NCBI GenBank assembly: GCA_002338445.1
Contig: DDII01000020.1
Location: 1 to 59,570 of the forward strand
Direction of reading: 5' to 3'
DNA: 59,570 nt
DNA from: Cellvibrionales bacterium UBA1854
Lineage (GTDB): Bacteria; Pseudomonadota; Gammaproteobacteria; Pseudomonadales; Porticoccaceae
In this document: one piece after another, positions 45,303-55,408 of the stretch
Numbering within the stretch: position 1 is the first letter of the stretch
Layout of the letters: each line of letters opens with the position of its first letter
The notes under the pieces: generated by a model
Database searches by the model: none
Seen by the model: only the letters and a program-made list of their open reading frames with translations
What the model was told of the DNA's origin: nothing
Position numbers and translations under genes: made by a program

Positions 45303-48117
45303 GTGATCTTGCCTCCCCTGGCCCCTCGAGATTAATAATGCAACGGTAACAAAGCTGAGGATGCTCTTTGGAAGCCCCGACATCGCTTGTAAAATGCCAA
45401 CAGCGAACACATTTTTTTCCGAGTGAACGTGTAATTGAGGTCTGCAAACCTTCATTCACTTGCTTATTAACGACGCAATTCGTTTCATTTAAAAGCACTC
45501 GGGCCGAAGACGTAATAGTCAAAAACCGCAGTTCATTACCCAGTTTTGCTAGACAATTTAAGAATTTTTCATCTGCATAAATGACCGCGTCAGTCTCGAG
45601 CGACCCTCCTATGAAGCCTGAAGCCCTTTTTTCTTCTAGATCTACATTAATAATTTCTTTTGCTTGCATAATCACGTTCCAGTCCTCCCTGGAAAACAAG
45701 TCCGATTCGTCCATCTTTACAAGCGGGTACCATTCGCTTGCAAAAACAGTAGCGGCTCGCTCACCCGGCATGTGGTTCCAAATATCGTGTGCCGTAAAAC
45801 TCAGAATCGGAGTAATCCATCTCACAAAAGACTCTAGAATGTGAAATAAGACAGTCTGCGCCGAGCGTCGTGCGATACTATCGGCGTGACATGTATATAG
45901 CCTATCTTTAATGATATCTAAATAAAATCCTCCCAAGTCGCGAATGCAAAAGTTATGAAGTTTCTGGCATATCATGTGGAAATTATAGCTAGCATAAAGG
46001 TCCATAATTTCGTCTTGAATCAAGGCCGCTCGGTCAAGGGACCATCTATCAATAGACAGTAAATCGTTACTTGAGCACAAATGTTTTGACGGCTCAAAAT
46101 CATCTAAGCTAGATAATAAAAATCGAGCTGTATTTCGAATCCGTCTATAAAAGTCACCCGCCCTATTTAAAATTTCATCAGAGACACTCATCTCACCGGT
46201 AAAATCCGCTGATGCCACCCAGAGACGCAATACATCGGCACCCAGCTTGTCTACAATTTGCTGAGGAGAAATCACATTCCCTAATGACTTGGACATTTTT
46301 CGTCCTTTGTTATCTACTGCAAATCCGTGGGTCAGCACCTCTTTGTATGGCGGGATACCCCTCATTGCTATCGATGTTTTTAGGGAGGATTGAAACCAAC
46401 CGCGATGCTGATCAGAACCCTCAAGATAGAGATCTGCAGGTGTGTCAAGCTGCAATCTAGCTGCAAGAACCGAAAAATGTGTCACGCCAGAGTCAAACCA
46501 AACATCGAGGGTGTCATCCGTTTTAATATAATCTTTCGCCTCTTGCCCTAAAAACTCATCAAGCTCTAACTCGTACCAAGCTTCGATACCCTCTACCTCT
46601 ACCCGTTTGGCAACCCTTTCCAATAACTCTGGTGTTCGAGGATGCAACTCTCCATTTTCACGATTTACAAAGAATACAATGGGGACACCCCAAGTCCGCT
46701 GCCGGGAGACGCACCAATCGGGACTACTCTCTAACATTCCCTTGATTCGCGCTGATCCCCAACTTGGGACCCATCTCACATGATCTACTGCAAGTTGGGC
46801 ACCTGCTAATAAAGAATTTTTTGACATCGAAACAAACCATTGAGGTGTTGCTCTAAAGATCAAAGGAGTTTTAGTCCTCCAACAATGCGCATAACTGTGA
46901 TTAAATTCACTGACGGCTAACAGCTTTCCATTAGTTTTCAGTACATCAAGTATCAATTTATCAACCCGATAGACGTGCTGCCCACCGACATATTTTAAAT
47001 CCTCCCTGAAAACCCCATTGTCGGAAATATAATTTAGGGTGCCAATTTTGTAACCAGACGCAACAACGTAATCATCCAGCCCATGATCTGGTGCCGTGTG
47101 AACACAGCCTGTGCCTGAGTCATCAGTCACATGATCACCCATCAGTATCGGCAAATCCAAATCATAAAAAGGATGTTTAAGTACCAGTCCCTCAAGCGCA
47201 GCTCCACTACAGCGCCCGAGCTCAATGTGGTGCGTGACGTTGAGTCGCTGCATAACAGACGGTAAAAGTCCTGAAGCACATATGAGCCGAACCTGACCAC
47301 CGTTAAGGTGACATTGAACCAAAGCATACTCTAAATCTTTTCCTAAAGTCACCGCCTGACTACTGGGGAGAGACCAAGGAGTCGTTGTCCAAATAAGCAC
47401 AGACACAGCTCCAATCCCACCGGTACATCTAAACGCCTTGGCGCACCGTTCTCTATCCTTTTGATTGACAATGTCATAACACACATCAATCGCATAAGAT
47501 GTCTTCTGTCGATACTCCACCTCAGCTTCCGCAAGAGCGGACTCGCCAACCACGCTCCAATAGACCGGTTTATAACCTCTGACCAAATGACCATTTTTTG
47601 CTATGTCGCCTAAGGCTCGAATAGTATCGGCCTCGACTTTGTAATCCATAGTAAGATATGGTTTCTCCCAATCTGCAATTACACCAATCCTGACAAAGTC
47701 ATCCAGCTGTTTGTTTACTTGTTTTTGGGCATACTCCCTACACTTGGAGCGAAATATCTTACGAGAAACTTTTTCTCCCGCTTTGCCAATTTTTTTTTCT
47801 ACGTTGTGCTCGATGGGGAGTCCATGACAGTCCCATCCAGGTATAAATGGCGCATCATAACCACTCAAAGTTCGTGCCTTGACAACAATATCCTTTAAGA
47901 TTTTGTTTACAGCATGTCCAATGTGGATATCACCGTTGGCATATGGCGGTCCATCATGCAAGATAAATTTCGTACGTCCTTTGCGAGATTCTCTTATTTC
48001 ATTGTAAATATTTCTTTTTTTCCAATCACGTAAAATTTCCGGCTCTCGCTTGGATAAACTGCCTCGCATTGGAAAACTTGTTTTCGGTAAATTCAAAGTG
48101 TGTTTATAGTCGTTCAT
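45295..48117 (-). CDS. ileS: Isoleucyl-tRNA synthetase
   Basis: A 940-residue class I synthetase. The HIGH motif HIGH is at 65-68 and KMSKS lies near residue 610; the editing domain spans about 200-400 (WTTTPWSLPSSQAV), and a C-terminal zinc site (CVRCWHFTSDVG ... LCYRC) is present. The length matches E. coli IleS (938). It overlaps lspA by 8 nt. Confidence 0.98.
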   Translation of the reverse strand: MNDYKHTLNLPKTSFPMRGSLSKREPEILRDWKKRNIYNEIRESRKGRTKFILHDGPPYANGDIHIGHAVNKILKDIVVKARTLSGYDAPFIPGWDCHGLPIEHNVEKKIGKAGEKVSRKIFRSKCREYAQKQVNKQLDDFVRIGVIADWEKPYLTMDYKVEADTIRALGDIAKNGHLVRGYKPVYWSVVGESALAEAEVEYRQKTSYAIDVCYDIVNQKDRERCAKAFRCTGGIGAVSVLIWTTTPWSLPSSQAVTLGKDLEYALVQCHLNGGQVRLICASGLLPSVMQRLNVTHHIELGRCSGAALEGLVLKHPFYDLDLPILMGDHVTDDSGTGCVHTAPDHGLDDYVVASGYKIGTLNYISDNGVFREDLKYVGGQHVYRVDKLILDVLKTNGKLLAVSEFNHSYAHCWRTKTPLIFRATPQWFVSMSKNSLLAGAQLAVDHVRWVPSWGSARIKGMLESSPDWCVSRQRTWGVPIVFFVNRENGELHPRTPELLERVAKRVEVEGIEAWYELELDEFLGQEAKDYIKTDDTLDVWFDSGVTHFSVLAARLQLDTPADLYLEGSDQHRGWFQSSLKTSIAMRGIPPYKEVLTHGFAVDNKGRKMSKSLGNVISPQQIVDKLGADVLRLWVASADFTGEMSVSDEILNRAGDFYRRIRNTARFLLSSLDDFEPSKHLCSSNDLLSIDRWSLDRAALIQDEIMDLYASYNFHMICQKLHNFCIRDLGGFYLDIIKDRLYTCHADSIARRSAQTVLFHILESFVRWITPILSFTAHDIWNHMPGERAATVFASEWYPLVKMDESDLFSREDWNVIMQAKEIINVDLEEKRASGFIGGSLETDAVIYADEKFLNCLAKLGNELRFLTITSSARVLLNETNCVVNKQVNEGLQTSITRSLGKKCVRCWHFTSDVGASKEHPQLCYRCIINLEGPGEARSHV

Positions 48118-48159
48118 TCATTGCCCTTAATACTATTGCGCTTTCCAGCGATATTGTTC

Positions 48160-49107
48160 TTATCTTTCTGTCATAAACCACTTTTGAATCTGATCCATAT
48201 CTTTTTGAATACGAGTTGCTAGCCTGCCGAGGTCACTAAATTTAAACTCGTCGCGGATTTTATGCAGGAATTCTACGCTTAGGAAGCTCCCGTAAATATC
48301 CCGATCAAAATTAAATATATGAACCTCGAGAAGTGGTCTCTCAAGATCACCAATCGTCGGTCTTATGCCTATATTGGCGGCCCCCTCAAAAATTTCTGAT
48401 TCAGTCTTCACCAGCACGGCATATACTCCCGATAATGGTGCTCTAAGACGATTAATATTTATATTTGCTGTGGGAAATCCCAGTTTCCTGCCAAGCTTCT
48501 TACCATGCATCACACGGCCTTTTATTTCAAAGGGCCTTCCAAGCAACTCCGCCGCACGCGGAAAATCACCCTCGCTTATAGTACGTCTTACTAGAGTGCT
48601 ACTTATCCTCTCTCCATCACTCTCAAAAGTGTCTGTATTTTTTACAGAAAACCCATTCGCCTTGCCATATTCATTCAACATCGAAAAATCCCCGCTCCGA
48701 TCACAACCAAAGCGAAAATCATCTCCGACGATTAGATGTCTAACTCGTAAACCCTCTACCAAAACACGTATTATAAAATCCTGAGCGCTCAATGCTCGTA
48801 GGGCTTTGTTAAACTTTAAACACACGATTTGATCAATCCCAAGAGAAGAAAGAACCTCAACCTTTTCCCTCAATCTCATCAGTCTAGCCGGCGCTCTTAA
48901 CTCATTAAAATACTCTCTGGGTTGAGGCTCGAAAGTCATTGCGACGGAAAATAGTCCATTTGACTTCGCTTGTTGTATTAGTTCTGTCAATACCGCCTGG
49001 TGACCTAAATGCACCCCATCAAAGGAACCAATACTCACGGCAGATCCCTCCAAGTCAGCAGTGAGTGACTTTAAATTTTGAACAAAAGTCAATTTACCGA
49101 ATCGCAC
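48160..49107 (-). CDS. ribF: Bifunctional riboflavin kinase/FAD synthetase
   Basis: A 315-residue enzyme making FMN and FAD. The N-terminal nucleotidyltransferase has GSFDGVHLGHQAVL (about 28-41) and VGDDFRFGCDRSGD; the C-terminal flavokinase has GKKLGRKLGFPTANI (about 201-215) and GVYAVLVK. It lies between murJ and ileS, the order found in many gammaproteobacteria, with gaps of 42-83 nt. Confidence 0.96.
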   Translation of the reverse strand: MRFGKLTFVQNLKSLTADLEGSAVSIGSFDGVHLGHQAVLTELIQQAKSNGLFSVAMTFEPQPREYFNELRAPARLMRLREKVEVLSSLGIDQIVCLKFNKALRALSAQDFIIRVLVEGLRVRHLIVGDDFRFGCDRSGDFSMLNEYGKANGFSVKNTDTFESDGERISSTLVRRTISEGDFPRAAELLGRPFEIKGRVMHGKKLGRKLGFPTANININRLRAPLSGVYAVLVKTESEIFEGAANIGIRPTIGDLERPLLEVHIFNFDRDIYGSFLSVEFLHKIRDEFKFSDLGRLATRIQKDMDQIQKWFMTER

Positions 49108-49190
49108 TACAGAAAATGTCCCATCTCACATCCTTGATATTCCTTATGATTAAATCAAAAGCCCAGAAGAACCTACGTAATTTGAGACTG

Positions 49191-50858
49191 CTAAACATTT
49201 GAATATGATTTCATACGCGGACCGATGAGATCCGCGTAACGAACTCCGAAAACCCAAAGTGCCACTAGGTAAACAGCGCAAGCCACCCCACAGATCACTA
49301 TCAGGCGCAAAATCCGACTCAATCCGTCAATGTCCTCCCAGCCTACAGAATCGTGTACACCAAAATAAATCGTCAAGAAAATCAGAATAGCAGTCATCAT
49401 AGTCAGAGCAAAAGCCAGTGGTTTTATTAACCGGCCTACCGCACCGGCTGAAACATAAATCCCTTGCTTTTTTAATTCTACATAAAGTAATCCTGCATTG
49501 ATATAAGCCGATAATGATGTTGCTAATGCCAAGCCAACATGACCAATCTGCCAGTAAAAATGGAGGGCAGAAAGAAAAATCAAATTAAAAACCATATTCA
49601 TGACCATAGCGAAAATCCCTATTCGGACTGGTGTTCGCATGTCCTGCCTCGCAAAGAAGCCGGGAGCTAGAATCTTAATCAACATGAAAGCAACTAACCC
49701 GCTAGCGTAGGCGCGCATACTAAGTGTTGCCATTTCCATGTCCATTAATGTCATAACATCGCCATAATAAAATAAAGTAATTAATATCGGCTCTGCTAGT
49801 ATCACTAGCGCAACTGAGGCCGGTATTGCTACGATAAGAACTAATGTTATTGCCCATTCCAACGTAGCAGAGAAAAGCACCGATGACTTAGAGGCAAAGT
49901 TTCGGGATAAACTAGGTAAAATTACGGTTGCGATTGCGACTCCAAAAACTCCCAAAGGTAATTCAGCAAGTCGATCAGAATAATACAGCCAAGAGACACT
50001 GCCGGTTGGTAAAAAAGTTGCTAAAATAGTATCGAGTAAAAGGTTTATTTGAGATACAGAAACCCCAAAAATTGCTGGACCCATGAGAGTTAGAATTTTA
50101 ATCACTCCCGGGTGTTGCCAATCAATCATCGGCGCAGGCAACATATGTATGTGCCTTAAAAACGGCAGCTGAAATGCGAACTGAATCAATCCTGCAAAAA
50201 AAACTCCCCAGGCAATCGCAAAGGCAGGTCTATCGGACCAAGAGGCTGCAAATATCGCAGCAAAAATAATGCATATATTCAATAAAATAGGAGTAAAAGA
50301 GGGCACAGCAAAACGGTCATAGCTGTTTAATATTGCCCCGGCAGCACCAGTCAGCGAAATGAACATCAGGTAAGGAAAAGTAACACGCAACATTGAAACA
50401 GTAGCCTCGAACTTTTCTGGACTATTGAGGTACCAACTAGGTGCAAACAGTGCAGCAAAAAATGGGGCAAAAGAGACAACAACTAACGTCATAAAGATCA
50501 AGGTTATGCCCAAAGTGCCCGTTACTCTGCTCACTAGCTCCCGCACTGCGGCGTTAGTCCCGTGCGCTCGGTACTCCCCAAGAACTGGAACAAAAGCCTG
50601 CGCAAATGCTCCCTCTGCGAAAAGCCTGCGAAAAAAATTTGGTATTTTAAAAGCCACGAAGAAAACATCCGCAAGCATATCTGCGCCAATCACTCGAGCT
50701 AACATCACATCTCTGATTAAACCAAATACACGGGATAGCATAGTAAAAATGCTTACAATTCCGGTGGCACGAAATAGCCTCCCAACACCACTGTCAGTGA
50801 TGTTTGACATCGCTGGTAGATCCTCGTCGCCATGTTGCGGTGGCTTTTCTATGCCCAC
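49191..50858 (-). CDS. murJ: Lipid II flippase MurJ
   Basis: A MOP-family inner-membrane protein of up to 555 residues with 14 TM helices that flips lipid II for peptidoglycan synthesis. SRVFGLIRDVMLA and PNFFRRLFAEGAFAQAFVPV near the N-terminus are MurJ signatures. Two starts are plausible: GTG 50858 with AGGGA upstream, or ATG 50810 with GAGGAT upstream; the shorter form is closer to E. coli MurJ (511). Divergent from rpsT, as usual. Confidence 0.96.
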   Translation of the reverse strand: MGIEKPPQHGDEDLPAMSNITDSGVGRLFRATGIVSIFTMLSRVFGLIRDVMLARVIGADMLADVFFVAFKIPNFFRRLFAEGAFAQAFVPVLGEYRAHGTNAAVRELVSRVTGTLGITLIFMTLVVVSFAPFFAALFAPSWYLNSPEKFEATVSMLRVTFPYLMFISLTGAAGAILNSYDRFAVPSFTPILLNICIIFAAIFAASWSDRPAFAIAWGVFFAGLIQFAFQLPFLRHIHMLPAPMIDWQHPGVIKILTLMGPAIFGVSVSQINLLLDTILATFLPTGSVSWLYYSDRLAELPLGVFGVAIATVILPSLSRNFASKSSVLFSATLEWAITLVLIVAIPASVALVILAEPILITLFYYGDVMTLMDMEMATLSMRAYASGLVAFMLIKILAPGFFARQDMRTPVRIGIFAMVMNMVFNLIFLSALHFYWQIGHVGLALATSLSAYINAGLLYVELKKQGIYVSAGAVGRLIKPLAFALTMMTAILIFLTIYFGVHDSVGWEDIDGLSRILRLIVICGVACAVYLVALWVFGVRYADLIGPRMKSYSNV

Positions 50859-51023
50859 ACGTATTTTCCCTATTAGCGCTCAGACAATTAATCACAGAGT
50901 GTACGCATGGAGACACATAACTCCAAGCGATTAAATAAAAGGGCGACTCCAAACTTTAAAAGTCATACAAATAGATCGCTCTAAAAGCTCGTTCGTATGG
51001 TCCACTGCAGGCGAACATGGCAC

Positions 51024-51052
51024 TTGAATAAAACGTTAAAAGCCTTTATACT
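51024..51052 (+). promoter_or_regulatory. rpsT promoter (sigma-70)
   Basis: TTGAAT (51024-51029) and TATACT (51047-51052) are 17 nt apart, a near-consensus vegetative promoter. Transcription would start near 51059, giving a leader of about 32 nt before the rpsT start codon. Confidence 0.7.
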
Positions 51053-51090
51053 AGACTCTCTAACGTGATCTAACCTAAAGTGATATTTGT

Positions 51091-51366
51091 TTGGCAAATT
51101 CTCCACAATCAAAGAAACGCGCCCGCCAAAATGAAAGGCGCCGAAAGCATAATGCTAGTCAACGCTCTATGGTTCGCACTTACCTCAAGAAGGTGGACGC
51201 TGCAATACTCACTGGTGAGCACTCCATTGCCCAACCAGTGCTAGCCAATGCTGTTCCAATTATTGATCGAATGGCAGACAAGGGCATTATCCATAAAAAC
51301 AAAGCCGCAAGGCATAAAAGCAGGCTTAACGCGAAAGTCAAAGCGTTGGCTTCGGCAAAAGGGTAA
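51091..51366 (+). CDS. rpsT: 30S ribosomal protein S20
   Basis: A 91-residue basic ribosomal protein with the S20 pattern: ANSPQSKKRARQNERRRKHN at the N-terminus, MVRTYLKKV, and MADKGIIHKNKAARHKSRL near the end. The start codon is TTG, as in E. coli rpsT where a UUG start contributes to autoregulation. The ribosome site is weak. The gene is monocistronic. Confidence 0.97.
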   Translation: MANSPQSKKRARQNERRRKHNASQRSMVRTYLKKVDAAILTGEHSIAQPVLANAVPIIDRMADKGIIHKNKAARHKSRLNAKVKALASAKG

Positions 51367-51443
51367 AAACATGTTACTAATCCCACCTCTTAAGTAGTCT
51401 CAGAATCTTAACGAGATTTATATCCGAAAAACAACTACAGCGA

Positions 51444-52565
51444 TCATACCAAGACAAGGTTGTCTCGGTGTATTAATTCGTCCTCGCCACTCAGGTCAAG
51501 TACCGACTGCACCTCGAGCGTACTAAGTCCCCTTATGATTTTAGTTTCCTTAGCACTGTAGTTAATCAATCCTCTGGCCACCTCTGTACCAGCGTAATCA
51601 ACACAGCTTACATAATCGCCTCGTCTGAAGTCGCCCTCCACACCCATTACTCCCACAGGAAGCAGACTTTTTCCCATACATCTCAGTACATCTACTGCGC
51701 CCGCGTCCAATATCAATTTCCCATGCACCCTCAACTGTCCTGCAAGCCACTGTTTTCTGGCGGCTAAAGGCTTTTTATTCGCCACAAGAAGTGTACCAAC
51801 TTTATCAGCTGCCGCGACTTTACACATAATATTATCTATCCGTCCTCCAGCAATTACAGTACTACACCCGGAATTACCAGCTTGCCTAGCCGCCTGCAAT
51901 TTCGTGATCATTCCACCACGGCCAATCTTGCTCATGCTTTCACCAACTAGCTCATCAAGATCTTCACTGTCACAGCTAGCCTCAGAAATTAGCTGTGCTG
52001 AGGTCTCTTTGGCTGGATCAGCAGAATAGAGTCCTTCTCTATCAGTTAAAATAACCAATAAATCAGCATCTATGAGGTTTGCCACCATCGCTGCAAGACG
52101 ATCATTATCCCCAAATCGAATCTCTTCTGTTGAAACGGTATCATTTTCGTTGGCAATCGGCACAATCTCGTGCTTTAAAAGAGTTACGAGTACACTGCGG
52201 GCATTCAAGTAACGTTGACGATTAGCGATATCGTCGTGACCTAATAGTATCTGTGCACTGTTGCGGTGCAAGTTTCGAAAACTCTCCTGATATGCCTGAA
52301 CTAGACCGGTCTGTCCTACTGCTGCTGAGGCCTGTAACTCTGCGATCTTCTTAGGTCTCTCGGTCCAATTAAGCCTTACCATTCCCTCAGCGATAGCACC
52401 AGACGAAACAAGGACGACTTCTATGCCTCGATTTATTAAATAGTCTATCTGACGAACCCAAGAGTTAATTGCACCTCTATCAAGCCCCAGCCCACTATTA
52501 GTAAGGATAGAACTTCCGATTTTTACCACCCAACGACGAGTGCTGCGTATAAAAGTTCGACTCAC
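51444..52565 (-). CDS. proB: Glutamate 5-kinase
   Basis: A 373-residue enzyme, the first step of proline biosynthesis. The amino-acid kinase domain (1-260) opens with WVVKIGSSILTN and includes VSSGAIAEG and FGDNDRLAAMVA; a C-terminal PUA domain (about 280-365) follows. It lies 36 nt downstream of obgE on the same strand, as in pseudomonads. Confidence 0.96.
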   Translation of the reverse strand: MSRTFIRSTRRWVVKIGSSILTNSGLGLDRGAINSWVRQIDYLINRGIEVVLVSSGAIAEGMVRLNWTERPKKIAELQASAAVGQTGLVQAYQESFRNLHRNSAQILLGHDDIANRQRYLNARSVLVTLLKHEIVPIANENDTVSTEEIRFGDNDRLAAMVANLIDADLLVILTDREGLYSADPAKETSAQLISEASCDSEDLDELVGESMSKIGRGGMITKLQAARQAGNSGCSTVIAGGRIDNIMCKVAAADKVGTLLVANKKPLAARKQWLAGQLRVHGKLILDAGAVDVLRCMGKSLLPVGVMGVEGDFRRGDYVSCVDYAGTEVARGLINYSAKETKIIRGLSTLEVQSVLDLSGEDELIHRDNLVLV

Positions 52566-52601
52566 AACTCAAATGTACTCCCATGCTTTAATTAAAATAA
52601 G

Positions 52602-53783
52602 CTAATCAACGTAACCTACTTCCGTCTTATCCTCAATATCTCCTCGACTTTCCCCTTTAAGATTTTGACGTCTCAAATTATCTAATTCAGAAATTCGATC
52701 TCTCGCTTCTTGCTGCACTCGGCGAAGCCTTAAGTCAGAGCGTTTTCTAACCTCTTCCGAAGTCTTCTCATTTGCTTTTAAAATCTCGAGGTACCCTAAA
52801 ATTCGGCTGCAAAGCAATTCGGTTCCCTCTGATCGAAGGCTGGAGATACGGAATACTGGATATTTCCATCGTAATTTTCCCAACAGATCGTCAATCAAGT
52901 CGTCAACATCTTCTTTAGGCATCAAATCGATCTTATTAATAATTAGCCAACGCTCTCCGGCGTATAAAGTAGCACTAAATCTCTCTAGCTCTTTTTCAAT
53001 AACTAATGCTCGATCTAAAATGCTGGAGCCATCGAAAGAGGACACTTCAACAACATGCAACAATAATCTAGCTCGCGTGAGGTGCTTTAGAAATCGTATC
53101 CCCAAGCCAGCTCCGGCCGAGGCTCCCTCAATCAAGCCTGGAATGTCTGCGACAACGAAACTTTTAGCTGATTTACACTCAACAACACCCAAAGAAGGCA
53201 CCAGGGTCGTAAAAGGGTAGTCTGCGACCTTAGGGCGCGCCGCAGATATCGACCTGATAAAAGTTGATTTTCCCGCATTTGGCAAACCCACCAAAGCAAC
53301 ATCTGCGAGCAATTTTAACTCAAGTCTAATCGTCCTTTCCTCTCCCTTTTGTCCTAATGATGTTTTTCGGGGCGCACGATTTGTGCTCGATTTATAGCGA
53401 CTATTCCCTAGGCCATGAAAGCCGCCCTGACAAACCACTAACGATTGACCTATTTCGGTTAGGTCGCCCAGTATGTCTCCATCATCATGGTCAATAATCG
53501 TGGTTCCTGGTGGGACAAAAAGCACCAAATCATCGCCTGCCGCGCCAGTGCAATTACCTCCACCTCCTTTGGATCCGCTTTTTGCAACAAAACTTCTACG
53601 GTATCTAAAGTCAAGTAAGGTGGTTGACTCCCCGTGCGCTGTAAGCACCACATTGCCGCCTTTACCCCCATCCCCACCGTCTGGGCCACCCTTGGGAATA
53701 TATTTCTCTCTACGAAAACTCAAACATCCGTCTCCGCCATTTCCCGCTCGAACAGTCACCACCGCTTCATCGACGAATTTCAT
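52602..53783 (-). CDS. obgE: GTPase ObgE
   Basis: A 393-residue Obg GTPase involved in 50S assembly and stress responses. The glycine-rich Obg fold occupies the first 160 residues (GNGGDGCLSFRREKYIPKGG), followed by the G domain with P-loop GLPNAGKSTF and DIPGLIEGAS. The C-terminal tail is charged. I chose ATG 53783 (MKFVDEAVV), the conserved start; an in-frame upstream start at 53819 adds 12 unsupported residues. Confidence 0.97.
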   Translation of the reverse strand: MKFVDEAVVTVRAGNGGDGCLSFRREKYIPKGGPDGGDGGKGGNVVLTAHGESTTLLDFRYRRSFVAKSGSKGGGGNCTGAAGDDLVLFVPPGTTIIDHDDGDILGDLTEIGQSLVVCQGGFHGLGNSRYKSSTNRAPRKTSLGQKGEERTIRLELKLLADVALVGLPNAGKSTFIRSISAARPKVADYPFTTLVPSLGVVECKSAKSFVVADIPGLIEGASAGAGLGIRFLKHLTRARLLLHVVEVSSFDGSSILDRALVIEKELERFSATLYAGERWLIINKIDLMPKEDVDDLIDDLLGKLRWKYPVFRISSLRSEGTELLCSRILGYLEILKANEKTSEEVRKRSDLRLRRVQQEARDRISELDNLRRQNLKGESRGDIEDKTEVGYVD

Positions 53784-53859
53784 TAATCTTTTTGCCCCTC
53801 TTCGGGAATAACCCGCCAAACTGGTTCTTTAAACTCAAATATCGTAACATTGCAAGTAA

Positions 53860-53888
53860 AAAAAAAGCCCCTTCTAAAGGGGCTTTTT
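53860..53888 (-). terminator. Rho-independent terminator after rpmA
   Basis: The hairpin GCCCCTT-CTA-AAGGGGC (53867-53883) is flanked by an A-run on one side and a T-run on the other. On the minus strand it follows rpmA by about 20 nt and ends in T residues. It should end most rplU-rpmA transcripts before obgE, so ribosomal protein and GTPase levels can differ. Confidence 0.85.
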
Positions 53889-53908
53889 AAATAAAATTGC
53901 AAAATTTT

Positions 53909-54166
53909 TTATTGAGAAACCACCTCAACGTACTTCCTATTGAAAGTACCTTTTTTTACAAACCTTACCACCCCATCTGACTTTGCAAACAACGTATGGT
54001 CTTTTCCAATCCCAACATTAAATCCGGGATGAAATTTAGTGCCTCGCTGTCGAATTATGATACCTCCAGCATTTATTGTCTGACCTCCATAAACTTTAAC
54101 ACCCAAACGCTTACTCTTCGAGTCTCTCCCGTTTCTAGTGCTACCGCCCGCCTTTTTGTGTGCCAT
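53909..54166 (-). CDS. rpmA: 50S ribosomal protein L27
   Basis: An 85-residue protein with the L27 N-terminus MAHKKAGGSTRNGRDS and RLGVKVYGGQ, then IIRQRGTKFHPG. The N-terminal tail reaches the peptidyl transferase centre. It starts directly with MAHKK, so no cleaved leader is present (unlike Firmicutes). It lies 14 nt after rplU. Confidence 0.98.
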   Translation of the reverse strand: MAHKKAGGSTRNGRDSKSKRLGVKVYGGQTINAGGIIIRQRGTKFHPGFNVGIGKDHTLFAKSDGVVRFVKKGTFNRKYVEVVSQ

Positions 54167-54180
54167 GAAGCCCCCTTATG

Positions 54181-54495
54181 TCACCCCGCGACAATTTCTT
54201 TGATTTTAACCTCGGTGTACCACTGCCTGTGACCTTGCTGGGTCCTGGAGTGTTTGCGCCGTCGAAATTTTATTACTTTCACCTTTTGGTCTCGCTTGTG
54301 ACCGACCACCTCAGCCAAAACCTTACTGCCCTCTACCAACGGAGTTCCAATTTGAACACTCGCACCCTCCCCAAGCATAAGCACTTGAGTAAAATTCATA
54401 ATAGTTCCCTCTGCGACATCAAGCTTTTCAAGCCTCAAGGTCTCTCCCTCAACAACCCGATGCTGTTTGCCCCCACTTATTATGACCGCGTACAT
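54181..54495 (-). CDS. rplU: 50S ribosomal protein L21
   Basis: A 104-residue L21: MYAVIISGGKQHRV at the N-terminus and VIKFRRRKHSRTQQGHRQ near the end. I chose ATG 54495, with GGAG 6 nt upstream; an in-frame extension to 54528 is not supported. In many gammaproteobacteria ispB lies divergently upstream; here the neighbour is pgeF instead. Confidence 0.97.
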   Translation of the reverse strand: MYAVIISGGKQHRVVEGETLRLEKLDVAEGTIMNFTQVLMLGEGASVQIGTPLVEGSKVLAEVVGHKRDQKVKVIKFRRRKHSRTQQGHRQWYTEVKIKEIVAG

Positions 54496-54576
54496 CAAAT
54501 ACTCCACTTTAAACTGAACTAACAACAACTAAGCTTCTATTCCTTCCAACAGAAACACCAAAAAATAACGGCGTGG

Positions 54577-54605
54577 AGTGTAAAACAACATCAACAAAGT
54601 CGCAA
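54577..54605 (-). promoter_or_regulatory. Possible rplU promoter
   Basis: On the minus strand, TTGCGA (54605-54600) and TACACT (54582-54577) are spaced by 17 nt, each matching 4 of 6 consensus positions. It lies about 80 nt upstream of rplU. Confidence 0.35.
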
Positions 54606-54643
54606 GCACAATCAATCCAATGGATTTGCCGTCTCAGGTATAT

Positions 54644-55408
54644 TTAACGCAACCATATCATTGAAGCATTACGGCCTGTCATTCTATCTCTTCTAAACGA
54701 AAAAAAAGATTTTTCATCTGAAAAAGTGCAGCAATTTCCGCCGTACACGCTTTGGACTCCCAAGTAACTCAACTGAATTTTCGCTAATTCACACAAATCT
54801 AACATGAAGCGATCTTTTGTAGGCTTAAAAGCCTGTGACAGGCAATCAGCGTAATTACTCTCGTCCGCGACATTTAAAAAAGATCGTCTCACATCTTCAT
54901 TAACCTCATAGGCATTCACTCCAATCGCTGGACCAAGATAAACTAAAACGTCAGAAGGATCACCAAATAAAGATACTGCCCGCGAAATAATTCCCTTAGA
55001 CAGACCTCTCCAGCCCGCGTGAACTGCAGCCACCTGATCGCCGCGGCGATTACATAATAGTATGGGCACACAATCAGCAGTCATTACCAAACAAACACGA
55101 TTCTGCTCGCGGCTGTAGCTCCCGTCGGCCATTATCCCATCCTGACTTTTGTCAGCATCAACGATCGTTGTTCCATGAACCTGATCAAGCCATAATGGTG
55201 ATTTAAATCCACCAATTTGCGCCAACAAATATCGTCGATTGGATGCGACGGAGCTCGGATCATCGCCAACATGTGCCGCAAGATTGTTACTTCCGAACGG
55301 AAAGCTACTTACCCCACCATATCTGAGTGTAACTGCACTCATGACTGTATTTGGCATGGGCCAAATAGGAGTAAACAAATTTCTTTTTAGATCTCCTCTA
55401 TGTGACAC
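54644..55408 (-). CDS. pgeF: Peptidoglycan editing factor PgeF (YfiH, multicopper-polyphenol-oxidase family)
   Basis: A protein of up to 254 residues of the YfiH/DUF152 family. MTADCVPILL, VHAGWRGLSKGI and CTFSDEKSFFSFRRD hold the conserved metal-site Cys and His residues. Family members have been assigned purine nucleoside phosphorylase or laccase activity, and E. coli YfiH removes misincorporated L-Ser from peptidoglycan precursors. It overlaps rluD by 11 nt, the usual pairing. The GTG start at 55408 is uncertain, since homology begins near TPIWPMP. Confidence 0.93.
   Translation of the reverse strand: MSHRGDLKRNLFTPIWPMPNTVMSAVTLRYGGVSSFPFGSNNLAAHVGDDPSSVASNRRYLLAQIGGFKSPLWLDQVHGTTIVDADKSQDGIMADGSYSREQNRVCLVMTADCVPILLCNRRGDQVAAVHAGWRGLSKGIISRAVSLFGDPSDVLVYLGPAIGVNAYEVNEDVRRSFLNVADESNYADCLSQAFKPTKDRFMLDLCELAKIQLSYLGVQSVYGGNCCTFSDEKSFFSFRRDRMTGRNASMIWLR

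Noticed and set aside
50425..50934. 169-codon plus-strand open frame opposite the start of murJ.
   Set aside because: Antisense to the conserved MurJ N-terminus; composition is that of a shadow frame.
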